From JAZDKP01 sp043802925 (lineage in GTDB: Bacteria > Fibrobacterota > OXYB2-FULL-49-7 > JAEUSG01): a stretch of DNA of 5,768 nucleotides. Shown piece after piece: positions 1-5,768 of this stretch. The translations under genes and the position numbers were made by a program. The stretch spans positions 1 to 5,768 of the forward strand of contig JAZDKP010000125.1 in NCBI GenBank assembly GCA_043802925.1. The letters are read 5' to 3'. Position 1 is the stretch's first letter. Each line of letters starts with the position of its first letter. The notes under the pieces are model-generated. The model did not search any database, was not told where the DNA came from, and saw nothing but the letters and a program-made list of their open reading frames with translations.

Positions 1-26
1 CGTCTATTATAAGCCGTAGGTCGGCC

Positions 27-1157
27 ATGGACTACGGCAGGGTCGAAAGCGCACTGGGTCTGACCGGGGGGAGCGACGCGTTCCGCGAAAGCTTCCCGGT
101 GTCGGACGCGCTCATGCCCGGGATCCTCTTTTTTCTGGATCCCGCGTTCCTGGGCCGGGCCTGCGATACGCTCAAACTGGACGACGACGCGCGCGCGGCC
201 CTGCTGCGCGCCGCGGCCGAGGCGCAGGTTCGTCCCGAACTCGCGCGCCTGCTCTGGCACTTTCACGCCCTGCTGTTCAAACAACCGCAGCTGCCGGAAA
301 TCCCGGTCGCGCAGTGGCCCGCGCTGGGTTCCGGCCTTAAACCGCTCGATGCCGGGCTGAACCTCTGCGTTGCGCTCTCCGGTCTGCCCCTGTCCTCAAA
401 GTTCAACCGTGACCGGAGTATCCCGGCCGCGGTCGAGGCCGCCACATGGTCCGACGTGCGTCTCTGGGTGGAGTACCTGAAAAAGCAGGAGGGCCTCCAC
501 GGGGTTTCGCGCCGCATTGTGGGCTGGCTGCGCAACCATTTTACCGGCCGGCTTTACCGGCTGGGCCGGCTCCAGTTTATGCCCGCGCGCTTTCCCGGCT
601 TCTGTCATGTCTACCGCACCGTCGAGGGACGGGTGCTCGCCTTTTCCGGCCAGCATCCCATCCATCCTTCGGGAAAGGTCATGCAGGGGTTCCACAAAAA
701 GGAGATGGCGGGCAGCGACGAGGTGCTCATGCCGGGCCATCCCGTGCTTGATGTCCACATCCCGGAAGGGGGGGCGCTTACGGTCGATGTATGCAGGGAA
801 TCGCTGGAGCGCGCGCTGGAGTTCTACGGGTTTTATTTTCGCGGGGAGCACTACCGGGGTTTTCTCTGCGTATCCTGGCTCCTTGACCCCGTGCTGGCGG
901 ACCTTCTCAGACCCGAATCAAACATTATCAAGTTTCAGAACCAGTTCTATTGCTTTCCGGTCCCGGACGCGCACACAGAGGCAATCTGGCGGGTGTTTGG
1001 CACGGAGACGCTGGACCTGGCCACGGCGCCGCGCGACAATTCCATCCGGCGCGCCATGCTCGCCCACCTGGAGAAGGGGGGCACGTTCAAGGATGGCGGC
1101 GGGTTTATCCTGAATGAAGAGGCCCACCGGTTCGGGGAATCGCCGTACAGGGTTTGA
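27..1157 (+). CDS. GNAT-like acyltransferase domain protein (NAT_N/GNAT_C type)
   Basis: This 376-residue protein resembles the family annotated as 'acyltransferase domain-containing protein', which pairs an N-acyltransferase N-terminal domain with a GNAT-like C-terminal domain. I recognise it from family-like blocks: an RLYRLGRLQF segment at residues 175-184, a VHIPEGGALT segment at 243-252 followed by a Cys-Arg-Glu helix, and a SWLLDP...SNIIKFQNQF block at about 283-307. Residues 1-125 are mainly helical and would be the N-terminal domain; about 135-370 would be the GNAT-like part. Substrate and acyl donor are unknown, and I see no signal peptide or membrane segment, so it is probably cytosolic. 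The ATG at 27 has an AGG at 18-20 with a 6-base spacer. The frame stays open to the window edge, so an upstream start cannot be excluded. It is convergent with the nitrilase gene, so the two do not share a transcript. Family recognition is from memory of motifs, not a profile search. Confidence 0.75.
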   Translation: MDYGRVESALGLTGGSDAFRESFPVSDALMPGILFFLDPAFLGRACDTLKLDDDARAALLRAAAEAQVRPELARLLWHFHALLFKQPQLPEIPVAQWPALGSGLKPLDAGLNLCVALSGLPLSSKFNRDRSIPAAVEAATWSDVRLWVEYLKKQEGLHGVSRRIVGWLRNHFTGRLYRLGRLQFMPARFPGFCHVYRTVEGRVLAFSGQHPIHPSGKVMQGFHKKEMAGSDEVLMPGHPVLDVHIPEGGALTVDVCRESLERALEFYGFYFRGEHYRGFLCVSWLLDPVLADLLRPESNIIKFQNQFYCFPVPDAHTEAIWRVFGTETLDLATAPRDNSIRRAMLAHLEKGGTFKDGGGFILNEEAHRFGESPYRV

Positions 1158-1181
1158 ATCACTTCAAAAAAAGCCGGGAGC

Positions 1182-2153
1182 TCACCCTATCTTTTCGTTG
1201 CTCACGCTGTTCCGGATTTCGCGGGTGTTGCGTTCCGGGGCCGGCTCCGTGATTTTTCCGTAGAGGCTGGGCTTGCGCGAGAGTATGTGCGAGCCCGACA
1301 GCGAGCCGACGCGCGCCTCTTTGACCAGGTCCGCATAAATGATGTCATCGCCGGCCTGAGTGGTCTCGGCCATGATAATGCCTTCGGGGTCCACGATGAG
1401 GCTGCAGCCCACCCGTACCTCGGGCCCGTCAATGCCGATGCCGTTGGAAAAGACGTAGTAGAGATTGTTGTCGTAGGCGCGGCAGGGAAGCCACTTGGTG
1501 ATCCACTGGTAGCCCTTGGGGCCGAGGATGGCCTGGCGCATGGGAGAGTGGTGGGCCTTCCGGTTTTTCCAGAGTTCGAGCGGGATTTTGCCCATACCCG
1601 CGCGGCGGATGTCAAAGCCGCCGGTCTGGTGCGGGGCAAAGATGATTTCGGCCCCTTTCAGCGCAAGCACGCGCGGATTTTCGGGCAAATTGTTGTCGTA
1701 GCAGATGAGCACGCCGCAGGTCCAGCCGAAGAGCTCGAACGTATCGAGCCGGTTTCCGGACGCGATGGCGGAGTTTTCAAACGCGTGGATTTTGCGGTGT
1801 TTGAAAATGAGCCCCTTGTCCGGGGAGATGACAACATAGGTGTTGTACATGACGTCGTTCGCATCGCGTTCGAGCAGGCCGTACAGGATGGCCATGTCCA
1901 ACTCCTTCGCTTTCTTTTCGAAGAAGGTTACCGAGGGCCCTTTTTCACAGGGTTCGGCGATGGCCAGGAGCTGCTTCTGGGAAAGGTCTTTTATGAAATC
2001 GTAGCCGAACAGGCACATTTCCGGAAAGACCGCGACATCGGTCTTTTCTGCGGCCGCCTGTTCGAGAAACCGGCACATCACGGCCCGGTTTTTCGGTTTG
2101 TCATTTTCAGCCATTTCAAATTGTATGGCAGCGACGCTTAACGGGTTGCGCAT
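1182..2153 (-). CDS. carbon-nitrogen hydrolase, nitrilase superfamily
   Basis: This 323-residue enzyme should hydrolyse a non-peptide C-N bond (amide, carbamoyl amide or nitrile) through a covalent thioester on cysteine. The family triad is visible: Glu45 in VFPEMCLFGYD, Lys121 in FKHRKIHAFE, and Cys151 in GVLICYDNNLPE. Glu126 is a candidate for the second conserved glutamate. GAEIIFAPHQTGG (168-180) follows the nucleophile as in other family members. Length is within the usual 260-340 range and no glutamine-binding or synthetase domain is attached, so it is a stand-alone hydrolase. Beta-ureidopropionase/N-carbamoylputrescine-amidase-like activity is possible, but the substrate cannot be read from the sequence. 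The C-terminal tail after about residue 300 is charged and probably flexible. I chose ATG 2153 over a TTG at 2183 because GAGG (2164-2161) lies 7 bases upstream of the ATG and the protein then begins directly at the first beta strand. It is divergent from the helicase gene and convergent with the acyltransferase gene, so probably monocistronic. Confidence 0.9.
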   Translation of the reverse strand: MRNPLSVAAIQFEMAENDKPKNRAVMCRFLEQAAAEKTDVAVFPEMCLFGYDFIKDLSQKQLLAIAEPCEKGPSVTFFEKKAKELDMAILYGLLERDANDVMYNTYVVISPDKGLIFKHRKIHAFENSAIASGNRLDTFELFGWTCGVLICYDNNLPENPRVLALKGAEIIFAPHQTGGFDIRRAGMGKIPLELWKNRKAHHSPMRQAILGPKGYQWITKWLPCRAYDNNLYYVFSNGIGIDGPEVRVGCSLIVDPEGIIMAETTQAGDDIIYADLVKEARVGSLSGSHILSRKPSLYGKITEPAPERNTREIRNSVSNEKIG

Positions 2154-2160
2154 ATTGATG

Positions 2161-2164
2161 CCTC
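2161..2164 (-). promoter_or_regulatory. ribosome binding site deciding the nitrilase start
   Basis: The minus strand reads GAGG here, 7 bases before the ATG at 2153-2151. This supports the 323-residue start over the longer TTG-initiated frame at 2183. Confidence 0.6.
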
Positions 2165-2215
2165 GGTTGGGTTTACCTTTCAAGTCCAGCGGCTTTTTTA
2201 CTATTTTAAAAAATA

Positions 2216-2245
2216 AATATAAAGGAAAAGGTTATGCCATGCCAA
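2216..2245 (-). promoter_or_regulatory. candidate sigma70-type promoter for the nitrilase gene
   Basis: On the minus strand a TTGGCA (2245-2240) and a TATATT (2221-2216) are separated by 18 bases. That fits a housekeeping promoter and would start transcription near 2209, giving a leader of roughly 55 bases before ATG 2153. The -35 box overlaps the first codons of the divergent helicase gene. This is a pattern match only; A/T-rich DNA gives such matches easily. Confidence 0.3.
2226..2231 (+). promoter_or_regulatory. ribosome binding site deciding the helicase-nuclease start
   Basis: AAAAGG ends 7 bases before the ATG at 2239, and another AAAGGA lies just upstream at 2221-2226. An ATG at 2234 is out of frame. 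The same frame is open back to an ATG at 2098, but that extension would run antisense through the nitrilase start and adds no recognisable domain sequence. Confidence 0.6.
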
Positions 2246-5022
2246 TTGTCCCGGAAAGCTTTGTTGCCATCGACCTCGAAACCACGGGGCTCGATCCGTC
2301 GCGCGAAGACATCATTGAAATCGCGGGTGTCCGGTTTGACAAGGGAGTGGAGACCGCGGCTTTTGCCACGCTTGTGGCCACGGGCAAGCGGCTCCCGCCG
2401 TTCATCACCGCGCTGACCGGCATCCGCCAGTCCGACCTTGCCGGAGCCACGGTTCTGCACGAGGCACTCACCCGGTTCCGCGCGTTTGCGGGCGAACTCC
2501 CGCTTGTGGCGCACAACATCGGCTTTGACCTCAAGTTCCTCCATGCCAAATTCAAGGACGAAAAGTTCCCGGAATTTGTCAACACGAATTACGACACACT
2601 GCTCTTTGCGCGTCTCGGTCTCCCGGGGCAACCCAACTACAAGCTTGAAACCCTGACCCAGACCTTTTCGCTTTGTCCGGGCGGTGTCAGCCACCGCGCC
2701 GAGTCCGATGCGCGCGCCTGCGGCAACCTTTTTATTCTGTCACTTTCCAACCTCGAGAACCTGCCCGAAAAGAAGCGGACCGCGCTCGCGCGCATCCTCC
2801 GCGCGCAGGACACGCCTGCGGGCCGGCTGCTCCGGCCGCTCCTGCCCGACGCGCCGATGACCGCACCTGCACGGGCGCAGCGGCGCCCTGAACAGGCCGA
2901 ACCGCTTGCGCCCACGGACACGGTCCGGCCCGTGACCGTATCCGACATGGACGCCGTGTTCGGCGTGTCCGGCGTGCTTTCCCGCGCGCTCCCGGGCTAC
3001 GAGCCGCGTCCGGGTCAGCGTCGTTATGCGGAACTGGCGGCCCGGGCGCTTTCGGACAACGAGCTGTTGGCCGTGGAGGCCGGAACCGGGACCGGCAAGT
3101 CGCTCGCCTACCTCGTGCCCGCGGTGCTGTTCGCCCAGCGCAATGGCCGGCGCGTGCTTCTCTCGACCCGCACCAAGGCCCTGCAGGACCAGATTTATAA
3201 CAAGGAAATCCCCTTTTTGCGCAATGCCCTTGCGCTCGATTTCCGCGCGGTGGTCCTCAAGGGCCGCGCCAACTACGTTTGCCTGCGCAAATGGAACGAG
3301 GTGCTGAACGCCTCGGGTTTTCTTTTGCGCGGCTGGGAGGCGGATGAGGTCCTGCCGCTTGTGCCCTGGCTGGAGGATACGGAAAGCGGTGACATCTCCG
3401 AATGTCTGGGCTTTAACGAAAAGGAGAACCGCATCCTATGGGCGCGCCTCTCTTCGGACGCCGAGACCTGCCGCGGTCCCCGCTGCCCTCACAACAACGA
3501 TTGTTTCGTGATGCGCCGGCGCCGGGAGGCGCTGGCCGCGCACGTGGTCCTGATCAACCATTCCCTGTTTTTTACGGACCTCAAGGGCGGCCATTCCGTG
3601 CTCGGTTCCTTTGCGCACATCGTGTTTGACGAGGCGCATGCGCTCGAGGAGGTCGGCCGCAAGCATCTCGGTGAGGAGATCACCCATGTGGTCATCTCCA
3701 CCGCGCTGCAGAAATTGCACAAGGATGACGAGGGCGGGCACGGCCTCCTGCGCTACCTGGAAAACCGTTTGTTGAAAGCGGAGGTCGAAAACGCGGCCGA
3801 AGCAAGGGTCAAGGTCGCGGCGCTCATGGAGGAAATCCCGGCCGCGGAGCACACCTCGGTACGTTTTTTCCGCGAATTGGGCAACACGTTGCGCAAGCGG
3901 GGCCGGTACGAACGCTTCCGGTTCAAGGACGCCCTTGCGCGTGCGCTTCCCCTCAAAGCCGGGCGTCCCGATTTTTCCGGCCTCTCCGCGCGGATCCGCG
4001 CGCTGACGGAGCTTTGCCGTGACGCGGCGGAACGCGATCCGGAAATCAATGCGGTGCTGCCTGACCTTGCCGGCTGCGGCCACGAGCTCCAGGGGCTTTC
4101 CGACGCCCTGGTGCGCGTCACGGAGGCGGGGGACCCGTCGCAGGTCTTTTGGGCCGAGGGGGCCTTGAATCCCATCAATGCCAAACTCATCCGCGTGCCC
4201 CTCGAAATCCGCGAAATCCTCGACCGCGATTTCCTACCCGGCGTGTCCGCCGCACTATTCACTTCGGCCACGCTTGCGGTCAAGGGCTCCCTCGCCTATT
4301 TTCAGGAGCGATTGGGCCTTTCCTTGTCGCAGAAGGGCCGCTTTACCGGTGAGACGGTCCCCTCGCATTTTGATTTTCCGCGCCAGCTCCATTTCGCGGC
4401 GCTCCGTTCCGTGTCCGCGCCCGACGGCGAAGCGTACGCCCGCGAGGTTGCTTCCGTGGTGGAGGCGCTCTCGTGCGCGCTCAATCGGCGCATGCTGGTG
4501 CTCTTCACTTCGCGCGACATGCTCCGCACGGTGCACGACCTCTGCGCGCCCGGCTTTGCGGAACGGCAGGCGCCACTCCTCGCGCAGGACATCCATGGGC
4601 CCGCGCACGCCCTGTTGCAGGAGATGCGGCAGCGGCCGGGCGCGGTGCTCCTGGGCACCGACTCCTTCTGGGAGGGCATCGACCTCCCGGGCGACCACCT
4701 CGAAATCGTGCTCATTGCGCGCCTGCCCTTTGCCGTGCCCACGGACCCCGTGGTCGAGGCGCGGGGCGAGTGGTGCGAGCAGCACGGCGACAGCGCGTTC
4801 CACGGCTTTTACCTGCCCGAAGCGGTCATCCGGTTCCGGCAGGGAACAGGACGGCTCATCCGGCGTTCCGATGACCGGGGCGCGGTGGTGGTACTCGACC
4901 GCCGCTTTATCGATAAACCTTACGGCAAGGTTTTTGCCGGCTCCATCGGCCTGGCTCCGGCCGTGTACGACAGCACGGAAGCCCTGGTGCGGGGTGCGGA
5001 CGCATTCTTCAAGCAGGGATGA
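2239..5022 (+). CDS. dinG: DinG-family helicase with N-terminal DEDDh 3'-5' exonuclease
   Basis: This 927-residue protein joins a DnaQ-like exonuclease to an XPD/DinG-type superfamily 2 helicase. It is presumably cytosolic and acts on DNA repair or replication intermediates such as forked or flapped DNA, or R-loops. Exonuclease residues are complete: Asp12 and Glu14 (IDLETTG), Asp97 (AHNIGFD), His152 and Asp157 (HRAESD). A Pro/Ala-rich linker spans about 203-235. The helicase part shows Walker A GTGTGKS (282-288, Lys287), DEAH (464-467), TSATL (675-679), GTDSFWEGIDLPG (806-818) and motif VI RQGTGRLIRR (867-876). Cysteines 348, 411, 416 and 422 form the iron-sulfur set; the C-x4-C-x5-C spacing matches what I recall for E. 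coli DinG. No essential motif is missing, so both activities are probably functional. Exonuclease-fused DinG is known from Bacillus and Staphylococcus, where the iron-sulfur site is, to my knowledge, absent. Start at ATG 2239 has a good ribosome site. It heads a probable three-gene unit. Confidence 0.95.
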   Translation: MPIVPESFVAIDLETTGLDPSREDIIEIAGVRFDKGVETAAFATLVATGKRLPPFITALTGIRQSDLAGATVLHEALTRFRAFAGELPLVAHNIGFDLKFLHAKFKDEKFPEFVNTNYDTLLFARLGLPGQPNYKLETLTQTFSLCPGGVSHRAESDARACGNLFILSLSNLENLPEKKRTALARILRAQDTPAGRLLRPLLPDAPMTAPARAQRRPEQAEPLAPTDTVRPVTVSDMDAVFGVSGVLSRALPGYEPRPGQRRYAELAARALSDNELLAVEAGTGTGKSLAYLVPAVLFAQRNGRRVLLSTRTKALQDQIYNKEIPFLRNALALDFRAVVLKGRANYVCLRKWNEVLNASGFLLRGWEADEVLPLVPWLEDTESGDISECLGFNEKENRILWARLSSDAETCRGPRCPHNNDCFVMRRRREALAAHVVLINHSLFFTDLKGGHSVLGSFAHIVFDEAHALEEVGRKHLGEEITHVVISTALQKLHKDDEGGHGLLRYLENRLLKAEVENAAEARVKVAALMEEIPAAEHTSVRFFRELGNTLRKRGRYERFRFKDALARALPLKAGRPDFSGLSARIRALTELCRDAAERDPEINAVLPDLAGCGHELQGLSDALVRVTEAGDPSQVFWAEGALNPINAKLIRVPLEIREILDRDFLPGVSAALFTSATLAVKGSLAYFQERLGLSLSQKGRFTGETVPSHFDFPRQLHFAALRSVSAPDGEAYAREVASVVEALSCALNRRMLVLFTSRDMLRTVHDLCAPGFAERQAPLLAQDIHGPAHALLQEMRQRPGAVLLGTDSFWEGIDLPGDHLEIVLIARLPFAVPTDPVVEARGEWCEQHGDSAFHGFYLPEAVIRFRQGTGRLIRRSDDRGAVVVLDRRFIDKPYGKVFAGSIGLAPAVYDSTEALVRGADAFFKQG

Positions 5023-5026
5023 TACC

Positions 5027-5224
5027 ATGGAAAAGAAAGAGGCCAAGCAGGAGAAGGGACGCAAATTTGTGGGCGTCCATTTCCAGTGTTGTAATGTTTA
5101 CCAGCGCATCTATATCAACCGCGATAACAGCGGGTATTGGGGCGCCTGTCCAAAATGCGGCCGGCAGGTGCGTTTTACCGTGGGGCCCGGCGGGTCTGAC
5201 AGCCGTTTTTTTGAGGCGAAGTGA
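5027..5224 (+). CDS. small cysteine-rich, zinc-ribbon-like protein of unknown function
   Basis: This 65-residue protein begins with a Lys/Glu-rich stretch (2-13). A short domain follows with a Cys-Cys pair at 21-22 and a CPKCGR knuckle at 41-46, then a basic beta-rich segment and a GPGGSDSRFF motif at 53-62. The four cysteines fit a zinc ribbon, with 18 residues between the pair and the knuckle; an adjacent CC on one side is unusual for classical ribbons. I recall similar small uncharacterised proteins with a 'VGVxFxCC...CPKCGR...GPGGxxxRFF' pattern in Planctomycetes and relatives, but this is memory, not a search. A nucleic-acid or protein-binding role is conceivable and unproven. ATG 5027 lies 4 bases after the helicase stop, with AGGG at 5015-5018 as ribosome site, inside the end of the helicase gene. 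The stop codon overlaps the cupin start, so translational coupling is likely. The distinctive C-terminal motif and operon position make it a real gene rather than a chance frame. Confidence 0.8.
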   Translation: MEKKEAKQEKGRKFVGVHFQCCNVYQRIYINRDNSGYWGACPKCGRQVRFTVGPGGSDSRFFEAK

Positions 5225-5637
5225 TTTCTACTCTGCGTGAACGCTTGAATCTCCGTGCGTTGTTCCGTACCGTGGACAACGGTCGCGTGGTCGAAATATT
5301 CCGCGGTGACGCGGACTGGAAGCCCCACCTCGGCCGCATCGGCCAGGTCACGCAGGTCACGATTCAGCCTGAGAAAACGGCCGGGGGCCATGTCCATTCG
5401 GAGAAGCGGGAGATTCTCTGCCTGCTCGACGGGACATTAAAAGGCCTCTTCCGCGACGAGGCCACGGGTGAAATTCTCGATATTGAAATTGCGGCCGGGA
5501 CCCTGTTGGACCTTTCCCCGGGCATCAGCCATCTTTTTATCAATACCGGCGGCATACCGGCGCGGTTCTTCGAATTCGCGAACCGGCCCTATGACCCGGA
5601 AAACCCGGACGCCCGGCCGGTGACGTTAGGGTTTTGA
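5221..5637 (+). CDS. cupin protein, similar to the polysaccharide-biosynthesis C-terminal cupin
   Basis: This 138-residue single-domain cupin shows both family motifs. Motif 1 is H-x-H-x4-E-x6-G with His57, His59, Glu64 and Gly71 (GGHVHSEKREILCLLDG). Motif 2 contributes His104 and Asn108 in SPGISHLFIN. These residues would bind one metal ion, so an active metal site is likely. The end of the domain (FANRPYDPENPDARP, 119-133) resembles the 'FDPEDPD' ending I associate with the cupin domain found at the C-terminus of capsule-sugar enzymes such as CapF. A sugar-nucleotide epimerase or isomerase role is therefore possible, but no sugar-biosynthesis neighbours are present and a generic cupin function is equally open. 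The GTG start at 5221 overlaps the TGA of the upstream gene (GTGA), with GAGG at 5213-5216 only 4 bases away. No other suitable start exists in frame upstream. The 3' end abuts the composition change marking the mobile element, so its last codons may not be original. Confidence 0.85.
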   Translation: MISTLRERLNLRALFRTVDNGRVVEIFRGDADWKPHLGRIGQVTQVTIQPEKTAGGHVHSEKREILCLLDGTLKGLFRDEATGEILDIEIAAGTLLDLSPGISHLFINTGGIPARFFEFANRPYDPENPDARPVTLGF

Positions 5638-5768
5638 TCAAATTAAACTGTTCAACTTTAACGCGGCTGGAGCACATAATTCCAGTCTCCATGAAACTCA
5701 TCTCGAATTAGCGATAGCGCATCCATCTGTGATTTTGGAATAACCACCCCCGTTGGATACTTCCGATT
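5638..5768. mobile_element. right-hand end of an insertion sequence, boundary not resolved
   Basis: From about the cupin stop onward the DNA drops to about 43% G+C by hand count and carries the transposase tail. The element's terminal repeat should lie outside the transposase stop, so within roughly 5620-5657. I cannot pair it with the other end, which is outside the window. The stretch 5638-5657 itself shows no hairpin or terminator that I can support. The start given here is the cupin stop plus one, not a proven boundary. Confidence 0.5.
5658..5768 (-). CDS. C-terminal fragment of an ISAzo13-family-like transposase (runs off window)
   Basis: The minus strand holds an open frame entering from the window edge at 5768 and ending in TAA at 5660-5658. 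It gives 36 residues that contain YPTGVVIPKSQM and end in FHGDWNYVLQPR. The pattern 'YPxG...(residues)...FHGxWNYxxxP' followed by a stop is what I recall for the C-terminus of ISAzo13-type transposases (the 'Rhodopirellula transposase' DDE family). The function would be DDE-type cut-and-paste DNA transposition. The catalytic residues lie beyond the window, so intactness cannot be judged. The frame uses A/T-ending codons such as CTA, TCA and ATT that the neighbouring genes mostly avoid, consistent with foreign origin. It is convergent with the cupin gene, with 20 bases between stop codons. Confidence 0.75.
   Translation of the reverse strand, partial: NRKYPTGVVIPKSQMDALSLIRDEFHGDWNYVLQPR

Larger units (their letters stand above)
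2154..2238. promoter_or_regulatory. divergent AT-rich intergenic promoter region
   Basis: These 85 bases separate the divergent nitrilase and helicase-nuclease starts. Positions 2194-2230 are strikingly A/T-rich against GC-rich flanks, as expected for promoter DNA. For the plus strand I see weak -10-like hexamers (TACTAT at 2199-2204, TATAAA at 2218-2223) but no convincing -35 at correct spacing. The TATAAA would also leave almost no leader. No operator palindrome or LexA-type box is evident, so SOS control of the helicase is not supported here. Confidence 0.5.

Noticed and set aside
5..10. TATTAT as a -10 box for the first gene
   Set aside because: Any -35 box would lie outside the window and the leader would be only about ten bases, so it cannot be supported.
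1158..1181. Possible bidirectional terminator between the convergent genes (A7 run next to GCCGGGAGCTC)
   Set aside because: I cannot build a stem of useful length; GAGCTC is a simple 6-base palindrome and the A-run alone is not enough.
1287..2141. Long plus-strand open frame (284 codons) opposite the nitrilase gene
   Set aside because: It lies wholly antisense to a gene with an intact catalytic triad and reads as a low-information Val/Gly/Asp/Phe-rich shadow; GC-rich third positions make such antisense frames common.
2154..2183. TTG start for a 333-residue nitrilase
   Set aside because: It adds ten residues unlike the family N-terminus, whereas ATG 2153 has GAGG at 7-base spacing.
2098..2238. 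N-terminal extension of the helicase-nuclease to an upstream ATG
   Set aside because: The extra 47 residues overlap the nitrilase start antisense, contain no domain sequence, and the ATG at 2239 has a better-placed ribosome site directly before the exonuclease domain.
4178..5026. Long Arg/Ser-rich frame running upstream of the small cysteine protein
   Set aside because: It is the out-of-frame reading of the helicase gene, with extreme Arg/Ser/Pro content; only the part from ATG 5027 looks like a real protein.
5644..5660. Possible hairpin around AAACTGTTCAACTTT after the cupin stop
   Set aside because: Only three base pairs (GTT/AAC) around a one-base centre are self-complementary, which cannot act as a terminator.

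Overview
This is a GC-rich bacterial chromosome segment with five complete protein genes, tightly packed, and the tail of a sixth gene that belongs to a transposable element. I see no rRNA, tRNA, CRISPR array or phage module. The Shine-Dalgarno-like sites (AGG, GAGG, AAAAGG) suit a bacterium that uses leadered translation. The gene set does not fix the phylum. A PVC-type lineage (Planctomycetes, Verrucomicrobia, Kiritimatiellae, Lentisphaerae) is my weak guess. It rests on a small cysteine protein and an ISAzo13-type transposase tail that I associate with those groups.

Layout. (1) 27-1157 (+) encodes a protein resembling the two-domain 'acyltransferase domain-containing' family (N-acyltransferase N-terminal plus GNAT-like C-terminal domain). 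(2) 1182-2153 (-) converges on it with a 24-base gap and encodes a carbon-nitrogen hydrolase of the nitrilase superfamily with an intact Glu-Lys-Cys triad. (3) 2154-2238 is an 85-base AT-rich divergent intergenic region, the only likely strong promoter region in the window. (4) 2239-5022 (+) encodes a 927-residue fusion of a DnaQ-type DEDDh 3'-5' exonuclease and a DinG/XPD-type superfamily 2 helicase. Its four iron-sulfur cysteines are intact. (5) 5027-5224 (+) encodes a 65-residue cysteine-rich, zinc-ribbon-like protein. (6) 5221-5637 (+) encodes a 138-residue cupin that starts inside the stop codon of the previous gene (GTGA overlap). (7) 5658-5768 (-) is the last 36 codons of a transposase of probable ISAzo13 type, in DNA that is clearly less GC-rich (about 43% by hand count over 5638-5768).

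Genes 4, 5 and 6 look like one transcription unit: a 4-base gap, then a 4-base overlap. The repair helicase-nuclease is the only member with a clear role, and no shared pathway is obvious. Most of the window looks like ordinary housekeeping or accessory metabolism. The points most worth a second look are the helicase that keeps both nuclease and iron-sulfur residues, the unknown small cysteine protein translationally linked to the cupin, and the transposon end that abuts or enters the 3' end of the cupin gene. I found no clear sign of a wholly new multi-gene system.
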